Shown here: piece by piece, positions 1-7,462 of the stretch
How positions within the stretch are numbered: position 1 is the first letter of the stretch
Layout of the letters: each line of letters begins with the position of its first letter
Source of the DNA: Gammaproteobacteria bacterium
GTDB lineage: Bacteria > Pseudomonadota > Gammaproteobacteria > Pseudomonadales > UBA5518
Length of the DNA stretch: 64,000 nucleotides
Reading direction: 5' to 3'
Assembly: GCA_016718385.1 (NCBI GenBank)
Contig: JADKDK010000008.1
Span: 186,001 to 250,000, forward strand
The notes under the pieces: model-generated
The model's input: only the letters and a program-made list of their open reading frames with translations
What the model was told of the DNA's origin: nothing
Database searches by the model: none
Made by a program: the position numbers and the translations under genes

Positions 1-88
1 CGGCGATGCGGCCGTTGGCCAAGGCGAGCACGGCCGCGCCGGCGCCGATGAGGGCGCCGCCAGCCACCAGGTGAACCAGGTCAGTCAT
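1..88 (-). CDS. YeeE/YedE-family membrane protein, N-terminal fragment (cut by window edge)
   Basis: The first 29 codons of a minus-strand gene are visible, starting at ATG 86-88 and running off the window. They encode one hydrophobic helix rich in Gly and Ala (GGALIGAGAAVLALANGRIA). This pattern opens the YeeE/YedE family, membrane proteins linked to thiosulfate or other sulfur-compound uptake. The gene lies downstream of the FadL gene on the same strand, 31 bp away. Family assignment rests on this short segment only. Confidence 0.55.
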   Translation of the reverse strand, partial: MTDLVHLVAGGALIGAGAAVLALANGRIA

Positions 89-119
89 GCGTCAATAACC
101 TCGGGGAATTTTTGGAATA

Positions 120-1376
120 TCAGTATCTCATCCACCACGCCAGGCCGAAGGAATCCTCCGCCAGCGAGATGTTGGCCTCGCCGCCGCCGAGCATCGGCGG
201 GATGGAACCCTTGCCGCGCACCTCTTCCTCCAGGCCATGGGTGTAGGCGATGCTGAGCTCGTTGCGCTCGTTGACAGCGAAGGTGGCACCCAGCGACGCG
301 TGCTCTTCGACCACGCCGGGCGCGATGATATTGAAAAAAGTCTGGTCGCGCGGAACCGGCTGGTCGCCCCGGCTGTAACCCGCGCGCAGCGTGACGCGAT
401 CCGAGTACCGGTGCAGCACGGCAATTTTCAGCGTACTCATGTCCTGCCAGCCGAAACCCGGACCGTTGTCGCTGCCGAGCGGGTTTCCCAGAAACAGCTG
501 GCCGAGGTCGTTGCCCACCGAAGCGACATCGTTGTACTCGATGGTCTGCCAGTCGAGCGCGAGGGTGGTGGCTTCGCTGAGCTCGAATGCCGCGCCGAGG
601 ACGTAGTTTTCGGGTATGTCGAAGCCGCCTTGCTCGGCGAAGAGCCCGGCGTACCTGTCGAATTCCTGCATCCGGGTCGTCGACTGCCAGCTGGCACCGA
701 GCGTCAGGCGGTCGGTGATCTGCCCGAGCCAGCCGATGCGCACACCGGCGCCGAACCCGTCGTCGGTGCCGTTGTCCGCGAGATTCGCCGGATCGGCCGA
801 GAGCGGCGCGAAGGCGGACAAGCCCTTCGCCTCGAAGCGCTGATAGGCCAGATTGAGCGCAAGCCCGATCGTCTGCCCGGGGCTGAACTCCCACGCCATT
901 GCCGGCGCGATGAACAGCTGCTCGAAATTCATGTAGCTGTTGCCCTTGCTGCCAAAGCGCGCGTACGGGTTCTTGTCGTAGTCGGTGTTCATGCCGCCGT
1001 TGCCGTACATCGCAAAACCCACTGCGAGGTCGTCGCAGACCAGGTGGCTGTGTCCCAGCTCGGGAATGAGGAAATACTCGGTGCCGTTGCCGTCGAAGGA
1101 CTGGTCCGGACCGAAGGCATTGCCCTTGATCTCGCCGCCGCGATCCGGCACGAAGAGCTCCACTCCCAAGTCCGAACGGTGACCCGCCTCGATCAAGCCG
1201 GCGGGATTGGTCGCGATCGTGAGCGTGTCCTGGGGCAGCGCGGCGCCCACGCCGGCCGCACCCTTGGCCTTGATGCCATAACCGTGCGACAGGTAACCGT
1301 TGGTGGCGTGCGCCAAGGACCCGCCTGCGATGGCAAGTGCCACGCTGGCGCGGAGCAGAACACGAACAGAGGACAT
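120..1376 (-). CDS. OmpP1/FadL-family outer membrane transporter
   Basis: A 418-residue outer membrane beta-barrel of the FadL/OmpP1/TodX family, which imports long-chain fatty acids or other hydrophobic compounds. A signal peptide covers about residues 1-24, and the mature N-terminus begins ATNGYLSHGYGIKAKG, the plug-domain signature of the family, followed by the typical GVGAALPQDTLTIATNPAG stretch. The chain ends in an aromatic residue (RY), as expected for BAM-dependent barrels. ATG 1374-1376 was chosen because the signal peptide begins there; a longer start would add an unlikely charged leader. Supplying fatty acids to the acyl-CoA ligases and wax-ester synthases in this window is a reasonable but unproven role. 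Confidence 0.9.
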   Translation of the reverse strand: MSSVRVLLRASVALAIAGGSLAHATNGYLSHGYGIKAKGAAGVGAALPQDTLTIATNPAGLIEAGHRSDLGVELFVPDRGGEIKGNAFGPDQSFDGNGTEYFLIPELGHSHLVCDDLAVGFAMYGNGGMNTDYDKNPYARFGSKGNSYMNFEQLFIAPAMAWEFSPGQTIGLALNLAYQRFEAKGLSAFAPLSADPANLADNGTDDGFGAGVRIGWLGQITDRLTLGASWQSTTRMQEFDRYAGLFAEQGGFDIPENYVLGAAFELSEATTLALDWQTIEYNDVASVGNDLGQLFLGNPLGSDNGPGFGWQDMSTLKIAVLHRYSDRVTLRAGYSRGDQPVPRDQTFFNIIAPGVVEEHASLGATFAVNERNELSIAYTHGLEEEVRGKGSIPPMLGGGEANISLAEDSFGLAWWMRY

Positions 1377-1429
1377 GCGGCACTTCCTGATCTGCCGGTC
1401 GGCGTGGATTCCGGCGCACAAAAAAAAGC

Positions 1430-1500
1430 GCGCAGCTTAAGGTGGCCCATCTAATTTAGTAAAGAATAAAAAGATAAAACGTTATTCCTGGAACGAATGA
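1430..1500. promoter_or_regulatory. A+T-rich divergent intergenic region, likely promoters
   Basis: The 248-bp gap between the divergent FadL and BLH genes contains a strikingly A+T-rich stretch, unlike the rest of this G+C-rich window. It probably carries the fadL-like promoter, but no convincing -35/-10 pair or operator could be chosen by eye. Confidence 0.35.
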
Positions 1501-1624
1501 ACTTTCGCGGCAAGCGCCCGCATGCCGGCTACCCCTCGCACCGGGCCATTGCGCTGTTCCGTCGCGTCGTCGGGCACCGTATGCTGTGCCCCCTCGATTC
1601 ATCGACGCGCCACAGGATTCACGC

Positions 1625-2044
1625 ATGGATGTGCGCAAGCTCAGCGACGCGGTCAGCGTCGCGCCGCAGCTCTCGGTGCGGGAAATCGCCGACGCCGCGC
1701 GGCTCGGCTTCAGGACGCTGATCAACAACCGGCCGGACGGGGAGGATTTCCTGCAGCCCTCGGCACGGGAACTGGAAGCCGCGGCGCGCGAGCAGGGGCT
1801 CGAATACCATCACCTGCCCGTTGTCTCGGGCGCGCTGACCGAGCGTGACGTGCACGCCTTCCGCGCGCTGCTCGCGCACGCGGAACAACCCGTGCTGGCC
1901 TTCTGCCGCAGCGGCACGCGTTCGACCACGCTGTGGGCGCTGGCGCAGGCCGGCGGCGGCAACGCCGACGCGGTGATCACCGCCGCCGCACAGGCCGGCT
2001 ATGACGTGAGTGGCCTGCGCGGCATCCTCGAACGCGGGCTCTGA
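1625..2044 (+). CDS. TIGR01244/BLH-type phosphatase-fold sulfur transferase-like protein
   Basis: A 139-residue protein of the DUF442/TIGR01244 (beta-lactamase-hydrolase-like, BLH) family. These small tyrosine-phosphatase-fold proteins are often found with sulfide or thiosulfate metabolism genes. The active-site loop CRSGTRS lies at residues 94-100, and the early NNRPDGE motif typical of the family is at about 34-40. ATG 1625 begins the conserved MDVRKL N-terminus; an upstream ATG at 1586 would add 13 unconserved residues. A YeeE-type transporter gene lies just beyond the divergent FadL gene, a combination that suggests a sulfur role, though the substrate is unknown. Confidence 0.8.
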   Translation: MDVRKLSDAVSVAPQLSVREIADAARLGFRTLINNRPDGEDFLQPSARELEAAAREQGLEYHHLPVVSGALTERDVHAFRALLAHAEQPVLAFCRSGTRSTTLWALAQAGGGNADAVITAAAQAGYDVSGLRGILERGL

Positions 2045-2119
2045 ACCAATCGACGGCGGTAGCGTCGTGGCAAAACTGGTAGCATGCCCCTCAATTCACA
2101 GCGTACGGAGTTCCCCGCA

Positions 2120-2584
2120 ATGAAAGGCGACAAGCAGGTCATCCAGTTCCTCAACAAGGTTCTCCGCCAGGAGCTCACCGCAATCAACCAGTACTTCCTG
2201 CATGCGCGCATGTACAAGAACTGGGGCCTCAAGCAACTCGACGAGCACGAGTACCACGAATCGATCGACGAGATGAAGCATGCCGACCGGCTGATCGAGC
2301 GCATCCTGTTCCTCGAGGGCCTGCCGAACCTGCAGGACCTCGGCACGCTGCGCATCGGCGAGAACACCCGCGAGATCCTCGAGGCCGACCTGGCGCTGGA
2401 GCTGGAGGCGTTGCCGGTGCTGCGCGAGGCCATCGCGCACTGCGAATCGGTGCGCGACTATGTCTCGCGCGAGCTGTTCGAGGACATCCTCGAGTCCGAG
2501 GAGGAGCACGTCGACTGGATCGAGACTCAACTCGAGCTGATCGGCAAGATCGGGATCGAGAACTACCTGCAGTCGAAGATGTAA
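2120..2584 (+). CDS. bfr: Bacterioferritin
   Basis: A 154-residue four-helix-bundle iron-storage protein that forms 24-mer cages and oxidises Fe(II). The di-iron ligands sit at standard positions (Glu18, Glu51, His54, Glu94, Glu127, His130), and Met52, the inter-subunit haem ligand, is present, so this is a haem-binding Bfr rather than a ferritin. Length is close to the usual 155-160 residues. Start ATG 2120 gives the canonical MKGDKQVIQFLNKVL beginning; an upstream in-frame ATG at 2084 is less likely. The gene is followed 114 bp downstream by bfd, its reductant partner. Confidence 0.97.
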   Translation: MKGDKQVIQFLNKVLRQELTAINQYFLHARMYKNWGLKQLDEHEYHESIDEMKHADRLIERILFLEGLPNLQDLGTLRIGENTREILEADLALELEALPVLREAIAHCESVRDYVSRELFEDILESEEEHVDWIETQLELIGKIGIENYLQSKM

Positions 2585-2632
2585 GCACTCCGACGGCGCG
2601 GAATGCGCTACGGATTTGTAATCTTTTTGTAT

Positions 2633-2647
2633 TGCGAATCACTCTCA
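2633..2647. promoter_or_regulatory. Probable Fur box upstream of bfd
   Basis: The 15-mer TGCGAATCACTCTCA matches the 7-1-7 Fur core TGATAATNATTATCA at 10 of 14 defined positions and lies 51 bp before the bfd start in an A+T-rich patch. Bfd is iron-repressed in characterised gammaproteobacteria, so repression by Fur-Fe(II) here is expected. The call is by eye, without a weight matrix. Confidence 0.55.
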
Positions 2648-2698
2648 TTTCACCTAGCATGACGCCATCGTTCGCATCTTCTCCCGCGGGAGGCCTCG

Positions 2699-2896
2699 AT
2701 GTACGTCTGTATCTGCAATGCCGTGACCGACAGCGAGATCGCGGATGCCGTGTACAACGGCGCCGCGACCATGGCGCATCTCGAAGACACTCTGCTGGTG
2801 GGTACCTGCTGCGGCAAATGCCGCGACAAGGCCAGTGAATGCCTGGAACGTTACAGCCCCGCGCGGCCCCGCCTGAGTCTTGCGATGAGTGCCTGA
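2699..2896 (+). CDS. bfd: Bacterioferritin-associated ferredoxin
   Basis: A 65-residue [2Fe-2S] protein that binds bacterioferritin and passes electrons to the stored ferric mineral so that iron is released. The cluster cysteines are at the standard Bfd positions 4, 6, 38 and 41 (CIC near the start, CCGKC later). It has its own likely Fur box upstream, so it can be induced under iron starvation separately from bfr. A perfect hairpin follows its stop codon. Length and motif spacing match the family. Confidence 0.95.
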   Translation: MYVCICNAVTDSEIADAVYNGAATMAHLEDTLLVGTCCGKCRDKASECLERYSPARPRLSLAMSA

Positions 2897-2913
2897 ACGG
2901 CAGCCTGCCGTTC
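2895..2913 (+). terminator. Hairpin directly after bfd
   Basis: A perfect 9-bp inverted repeat (GAACGGCAG ... CTGCCGTTC) separated by one base begins within the bfd stop codon. It can fold as a stable stem-loop but has no U-rich tail, so it may stabilise the transcript or attenuate rather than terminate. Confidence 0.4.
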
Positions 2914-2922
2914 GGAGCCGCG

Positions 2923-3261
2923 TTGCGGTCGTCAATCGCCACCCGCCTCGACACTTTCACCCCGCACGTCCTCAGCCCCGAAGAACTGCGGCGCGCCGCC
3001 ATGGTGATCGCGGTCGTCGCCGGCGCACACGGACAGGCCGCCTGCCTGCTGACCCGGCGTCCCGAGACTATCAAGCGCCACGCGGGCCAGTTCGCATTGC
3101 CGGGCGGGCGCGTCGATCCCGGCGAGAGCGAGGCCGACGCGGCATCGTGCGAACTGCACGCCCCGACCGGCGCCATCCTTTACCAGTTCCGCGAGGTCGC
3201 CCTCGCCGGGCGCCACACCCGCGTCGGCTACTTCGCCCGGCCGCGCTTCAGCTGGCAATAA
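2923..3261 (+). pseudogene. CoA-pyrophosphatase-like Nudix hydrolase with internal deletion
   Basis: The N-terminal half (HVLSPEELRRAAMVIAV through GQFALPGGRVDPGE) is a clear Nudix hydrolase of the CoA-diphosphatase type, and the C-terminal part (HAPTGAILYQFREVAL) resembles the tail of such proteins. The middle is gone. Within the Nudix box, GGRVDPGESEADAAS is followed by CELHAPTG instead of the required RExxEExG, so the metal-binding glutamates are lost. The frame stays open, giving about 112 residues from TTG 2923 against the roughly 200 usual for the family. No ATG start is convincing; CTG 2893 or ATG 2839 are alternatives. It is almost certainly inactive. Confidence 0.7.
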
Positions 3262-3294
3262 CATTGGCCGCAGTCCGGCAGGAGGAATCGAGCC

Positions 3295-4398
3295 ATGTCG
3301 TTGAAACGCAGCAACTGGCCCGAGGGCCAGCTGGTCACGCTCGAGCACGTCTCCACGGTGTTGAAGGACAACCCGCTCGGCGACCCGCACGTGCGCAAGC
3401 TGCATGCGTGGCTGCCCCCGCACTACCACGCGGCCAGCCCGCGCCGGCGCTTCCCGGTGCTGTTCGATCTCGCGGGATTCATGGGCTCGGGGCCGGCGCA
3501 CCTCGCCTGGCGCGGTTTCGAGGAGAACGTGCCCGAGAGGCTGGCGCGCCTGTTGCACCAGAAGCGCATGAAGCCGGCGATCGTGGTATTTCCCGACTGT
3601 TTCACCGCGCTCGGCGGCAACCAGTACATCAACTCGAGCGCGATCGGACGCTACGCCGACTACCTCACGCGCGAACTGATCCCCGCCGTCGACCGGGAAT
3701 TCCGCACCCGCGCCAACCGCGATTCGCGCGGCTGTTTCGGCAAGTCCTCGGGCGGCTATGGCGCGATCGTGCACGCGATGAAGTACGCCGGGCACTGGGG
3801 GGCGGTGGCGAACCACTCGGGCGATGCCTACTTCGACTTCCTCTACCGCGCCGACTGGCCGAACACGCTGGACGAGCTGGCGAAATACCGCCGCCCGACG
3901 CGCGCGGCAGGCCGGTACGATACGGAAAAGGCCAGCGCTGCGCTGAAGCCCGGCCTCGACGATGGGCGCGTGCGCCGCTTCCTGGAGCACATCTGGAGAA
4001 CCGACCGCCCCGGGCACGCGCAGACCATGTGCCTGATGAATCTCGCGATGGCCGCGAGCTACGACCCGGACCCGCGCGCGCCCAACGGCTTTCGCCTGCC
4101 GTTCCACCTCGAGACCGGCGAGCTGATCGAGGCGCGCTGGCGGCGCTGGCTGGCGCACGACCCGATCCACATGGTCGCCGCGCACCGCGCGAACCTGGCG
4201 TCGATGCGGGGCATCTTCATCGACTGCGGCTGGCGCGACCAGTTCCACATCCACTACGGCTGTCGCCAGCTGTCGCGCGAGCTGGCGCGCCACGGCATCG
4301 TGCACACCTACGAAGAATTCGACGGCACCCACTCCGGCATCGATTACCGCCTGGAGCGCAGCCTGCCCTTCCTCACGCGAGCGCTGGCCACGGGATGA
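3295..4398 (+). CDS. Alpha/beta-hydrolase, esterase D/antigen-85-like
   Basis: A 367-residue cytoplasmic alpha/beta-hydrolase of the putative esterase family (PF00756). The nucleophile elbow GKSSG is at residues 149-153 with Ser151, and the oxyanion-side segment PVLFDLAGF is near residue 55. A late His in EFDGTHSGIDY could complete the triad. A strong ribosome site (AGGAGGA) lies 8 bp before ATG 3295. There is no signal peptide. The substrate is unknown; members cleave acyl esters or S-formylglutathione-like thioesters. It overlaps the next gene by an ATGA junction, so the two are translationally coupled. Confidence 0.85.
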   Translation: MSLKRSNWPEGQLVTLEHVSTVLKDNPLGDPHVRKLHAWLPPHYHAASPRRRFPVLFDLAGFMGSGPAHLAWRGFEENVPERLARLLHQKRMKPAIVVFPDCFTALGGNQYINSSAIGRYADYLTRELIPAVDREFRTRANRDSRGCFGKSSGGYGAIVHAMKYAGHWGAVANHSGDAYFDFLYRADWPNTLDELAKYRRPTRAAGRYDTEKASAALKPGLDDGRVRRFLEHIWRTDRPGHAQTMCLMNLAMAASYDPDPRAPNGFRLPFHLETGELIEARWRRWLAHDPIHMVAAHRANLASMRGIFIDCGWRDQFHIHYGCRQLSRELARHGIVHTYEEFDGTHSGIDYRLERSLPFLTRALATG

Positions 4399-4643
4399 GC
4401 ATGGACGGCGAGTCCCTGCGCAAGCTGGTGACGCTGCCGATGCCCTTCGGCAAGTACCAGGGTCGGCTGATCGCCGACCTGCCCGGCAACTACCTCGCCT
4501 GGTTCGCGCGCCAGGGTTTCCCGCCGGGGGAGATCGGCCGGCTGCTGGCGCTCATGCACGAGATCGACCACAACGGGCTGAAGGAACTGCTTGCGCCGTT
4601 GCGCGACAGTGCGCGGCAAGGGCAACGCCCTCGGCCGCGCTGA
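4395..4643 (+). CDS. DUF3820-family small protein
   Basis: An 82-residue protein of the DUF3820 family, recognised by MPFGKYQGRLIADLPGNYLAWFARQGFP, in which a GKY-x-G-x-x-I-x-D-L-P core is typical. Members are short, soluble and of undefined biochemical role; some are annotated as quorum-regulated virulence factors. ATG 4395 overlaps the stop of the esterase gene (ATGA), indicating one transcript. The last 15 residues are rich in Arg and Pro and look disordered. Confidence 0.8.
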   Translation: MSMDGESLRKLVTLPMPFGKYQGRLIADLPGNYLAWFARQGFPPGEIGRLLALMHEIDHNGLKELLAPLRDSARQGQRPRPR

Positions 4644-4762
4644 AGCGCACCGCCGCGCATCTCCCGGAACACGCGCCTCGGGCGCCGGCGGCGACTCGTC
4701 GCATCGGCCCGCGCATCCTTGCGTATACTTTCGCCCCGAACGGACCCGGACCACCCCTGCCG

Positions 4763-5740
4763 ATGCACGAACACGACATGGACGGCTGGCGCCACAGCCA
4801 CGATTTCGGCGGCCACAGCGGCCGCGCCGAGACCAGCACGCGGCGCGTGATTGCGCTCACCGCGGTGATGATGGTGATCGAGATCGTGGCCGGCACGGCC
4901 AGCGGCTCGATGGCGCTGCTGGCCGACGGCTGGCACATGGCCACGCATGTCGCCGCCTTCGGTATCACGCTGTTCGCCTATCGCTACGCGCGCATCCACG
5001 CGACGAACCCGCGCTACAGCTACGGCACCGGCAAGGTCGGTGTGCTCGGCGGCTTCGCCAGCGCAGTGGCGCTGGCCATGGTCGCGCTCATGATGGCACT
5101 GGAATCGGGGATGCGACTGATCGAGCCGCAGGCGATTCACTACAGCCAGGCCATCGGCGTCGCCGTGGCCGGCCTGGTGGTCAACCTGGTGTGCGGCGCG
5201 ATGCTGCACGACCATCACCACGACCATGATCGCGCGGAGGACCATGACCATGACCATGACCATGGTCACCACGACCACAACCTGCGCGCGGCCTACTTCC
5301 ACGTGCTCGCCGATGCGCTCACCTCGTTGTTCGCGATCGTGGCGCTGCTCGCAGGCAAGTACGTGGGCTGGACGTGGCTGGACCCCGTGGTCGGGATCAT
5401 CGGCGCGCTCGTGATCGCGCGCTGGGCCTGGGGCCTGTTGCGCGACAGCGGCCACATCCTGCTGGACGCGACCGCCGGCGAGGGGACCCAGGCCGCGATC
5501 ACGCGCGCCATCGAATCCGACGCCGACAACCGCATCGCCGACCTGCACGTGTGGCCGTTAGGGCCGCGCCATTACGCCGCCAGCCTTTCCGTGGTGACAC
5601 ACGACCCGCGGCCGCCGGAACACTACAAGGCGCTGCTACGGGAGATCCCGCTGCTGGCGCACGTGGTCGTGGAGGTCAACCGCTGCTGCGATGTGGGTTC
5701 GGCTTCAGAGGGTGTCGCAAAACCCCCTCTCTGTCACTGA
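4763..5740 (+). CDS. Cation diffusion facilitator (DmeF-like), 3' end altered by IS
   Basis: A 325-residue inner-membrane CDF transporter exporting divalent metals (Co, Ni, Zn or Cd) against protons, closest in type to DmeF. The two metal-site helices carry LLADGWHMATH (residues 52-62) and HVLADALTS (180-188). A cytoplasmic loop at about 149-172 is packed with His and Asp, a DmeF hallmark, and the N-terminus is also His-rich. The final 11 residues come from the IS inserted after position 5707. Rejoining the flanks across the IS restores a tail of ...CCDVGSASAGRLSG and a stop, so only about six native residues were lost and function may survive. Confidence 0.9.
   Translation: MHEHDMDGWRHSHDFGGHSGRAETSTRRVIALTAVMMVIEIVAGTASGSMALLADGWHMATHVAAFGITLFAYRYARIHATNPRYSYGTGKVGVLGGFASAVALAMVALMMALESGMRLIEPQAIHYSQAIGVAVAGLVVNLVCGAMLHDHHHDHDRAEDHDHDHDHGHHDHNLRAAYFHVLADALTSLFAIVALLAGKYVGWTWLDPVVGIIGALVIARWAWGLLRDSGHILLDATAGEGTQAAITRAIESDADNRIADLHVWPLGPRHYAASLSVVTHDPRPPEHYKALLREIPLLAHVVVEVNRCCDVGSASEGVAKPPLCH
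5692..5707. repeat. Left half of a REP-like palindrome, split by the IS
   Basis: GTGGGTTCGGCTTCA here and the sequence from 7421 rejoin into a 48-bp inverted repeat once the IS and one TTCA copy are removed. Its right arm, GGCTGAAGCCCGACCCAC, matches the left arm with two mismatches. The palindrome overlaps the 3' end of the transporter gene, whose original stop codon lies inside it. Confidence 0.6.
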
Positions 5741-7420
5741 TTTTGGCTACGATGGATCCAACGGATTGGAGCCGGCAATGCCCATGAAGCTCAAGCGAAT
5801 CAAGCGCCCGGTGGTGCGGATCGACACGCGTCCCCAGATGCCGTTGTTCGACGGTGATCGGGACGCGATGCCGGTGAGGGACGGGCACCGCCGTGTCGCG
5901 CCCGTTACGGTTCGTGGAGCCGGACCCGCGGGAGATCCGGTTCGGGGCGCTCGGACTCGACGAGCACCTCAAGCAGATGGGGGTGACGGACGCGCTGGTG
6001 GTGCGCGACATGCTGGCGCACTGTGACTGGAGCGCCTTCGAGGCACGCTACGCCCCTGACGGGCGGCCGTCGTACGCGCCGCGGCTGATGACCGGCATCG
6101 TGCTGTTCGGTCTGCGTCGCGGGGTGAGCTCGCTGCGCGAGTTGGAGCGCTTTGCGCGCACGGATCTGGGCTGCATGTGGGTGAGCGGCGGGATCACGCC
6201 GGATCATTCGGTGTTGGGGCGCTTCATTCAGCGTCATGAGGCCGAGTTGTCGCGGGAGTTGTTCGCAGCGGTGGTGGATGAGGCGCTCAAGCGCACGGGT
6301 TCGAACCGGGACCGCCTGGCCGGTGACGGGACGACGCTGGAGGCGATGAGTTCGCGCTTTGCGCTGATGAAACGCGAAGCGCTCGCGCAGTGGCGCGAGC
6401 GCCTCGGTCAGTCGGGAGGCGACGGCGCCGAAGCCGAGCGCGCGCAGGTCGATCAGCTCTGCGCGGTGCTGGCGGAGCGGGAGCAGGCGAAGGCGATCGT
6501 GCCGGCGGAGCCGGAGGCGGGGTTGCTGAGGCTGAAGAACGGTCGCGGGAGCCGTCCGGCCTACGAGGCGCTGGTGCTGGCCAACAAGGCGCGGGTGGTG
6601 GTGGACGCGCAGGTACATTCGACGAGCGAGATTGCGCCGATGAAGGAACTTCTCGAGCGCCTGGATGGCGAGCAGACACAGGAGTTGCTGCTCGATGCGG
6701 GTTTTGCCAATGACTTCGAGTTGATTGAGCGCACGGTGGCGCAGGAGATCAGTCTGCTGTGCCCGGAGCGCGCGGAGACGACGCAGGGCAAGGAGCCACG
6801 GCTGATCCCGCTGCGCGAGTTTCGTTACGACGAGGAGCGCGACGGGTATGTCTGTCCCGAAGGGAAGTGGCTGAGGGCAACGAATCGCTGCGCAGGTAAC
6901 GCGGCCGAGGGACGGCGCCCCTACGTGCGTTACACGGCATCGGCGCTCGATTGTGGCGGGTGTGCGCGGCGGGCCACGTGCACGGACGCCAAGGTGCGCA
7001 GCATTCAACGCACGCAGGGGCAGGAGTACAAGGAGGCATTGCGCGTGGTGATGGCACAGCCGCGGGCGAAGCGGATCTTTGCGCAACGCAAGGCGATGGT
7101 GGAGCCGGTGTTCTCGGTCCTGCGCGAGCGCCAGGGGCTCCACCGCTTCCGACGCAAGGGTTTGGCCGGTGTACGGCTGGAGTTACGGCTGCATCTGATC
7201 GCCTACAACATCAGTCGGGCGGTGGCCTACGCGCAGCGCCGTGCTGGGCGCGGTATTTTTGGCCTGATTCAGCAGCTCCTGGGGCTCGCCAGCGCGATAG
7301 TGGGCGATGCGCAGCGGATCGGGTCGGTGGCGAAGCGCATGATCCCTGGGCTGCGGTACTCGCCCCGCCCGCGGCTTATACCCGCTCAGGCGGTGTGAGT
7401 CGGGTTTTTACAACACCCTC
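5708..7420 (+). mobile_element. IS1182-family insertion sequence, 1713 bp, with 4-bp target duplication
   Basis: Imperfect terminal inverted repeats start GAGGGTGTCGCAAAACCCC on the left and, read inward, GAGGGTGTTGTAAAAACCC on the right. TTCA flanks the element on both sides (5704-5707 and 7421-7424), a 4-bp target-site duplication. A single long transposase gene fills the element. It has inserted inside a REP-like palindrome at the 3' end of the cation transporter gene. The clean ends, visible duplication and open transposase frame suggest a fairly recent insertion. Confidence 0.9.
5893..7398 (+). CDS. IS1182-family DDE transposase
   Basis: A 501-residue transposase with an N-terminal DUF772 region and a DDE RNase-H-like core: Asp145 (AGDGTTLEA), Asp268 (LLLDAGFAND) and Glu404 (MVEPVFSVLRER), with the Cys-rich insert CGGCARRATC typical of the family before the last acidic residue. 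GTG 5893 is the start in this frame. An ATG at 5778 in another frame encodes MPMKLKRIKRPVVRIDTRPQ and stays open past 5893, so the true product may begin there and need a frameshift, or the element may carry a small frame error. Otherwise it is complete. Confidence 0.9.
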   Translation: MSRPLRFVEPDPREIRFGALGLDEHLKQMGVTDALVVRDMLAHCDWSAFEARYAPDGRPSYAPRLMTGIVLFGLRRGVSSLRELERFARTDLGCMWVSGGITPDHSVLGRFIQRHEAELSRELFAAVVDEALKRTGSNRDRLAGDGTTLEAMSSRFALMKREALAQWRERLGQSGGDGAEAERAQVDQLCAVLAEREQAKAIVPAEPEAGLLRLKNGRGSRPAYEALVLANKARVVVDAQVHSTSEIAPMKELLERLDGEQTQELLLDAGFANDFELIERTVAQEISLLCPERAETTQGKEPRLIPLREFRYDEERDGYVCPEGKWLRATNRCAGNAAEGRRPYVRYTASALDCGGCARRATCTDAKVRSIQRTQGQEYKEALRVVMAQPRAKRIFAQRKAMVEPVFSVLRERQGLHRFRRKGLAGVRLELRLHLIAYNISRAVAYAQRRAGRGIFGLIQQLLGLASAIVGDAQRIGSVAKRMIPGLRYSPRPRLIPAQAV

Positions 7421-7424
7421 TTCA

Positions 7425-7457
7425 GCCGGACGCTTGTCGGGCTGAAGCCCGACCCAC
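7425..7457. repeat. Right half of REP-like palindrome
   Basis: Contains GTCGGGCTGAAGCCCGAC, itself a palindrome, followed by CCAC. The same core with one change occurs at 63687-63708. It abuts the IS target duplication on one side and the alkylsulfatase stop on the other. Short dispersed palindromes of this kind, outside coding sequence and next to IS ends, fit REP elements. Confidence 0.6.
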
Positions 7458-7462
7458 AGGAC

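Noticed and set aside
2889..4394. A long open frame upstream of the DUF3820 gene
   Set aside because: It overlaps the esterase gene in another frame and is Arg-rich; only the segment from ATG 4395 matches a family.
5220..5290. Short tandem GACCATGACCATG repeat as a microsatellite or CRISPR-like repeat
   Set aside because: It encodes the His/Asp-rich metal loop of the cation transporter in frame and has no spacer structure.
6290..6320. A GGGTTCGAACC string resembling a tRNA T-arm
   Set aside because: It lies inside the transposase gene and no acceptor or anticodon stem can be found around it.
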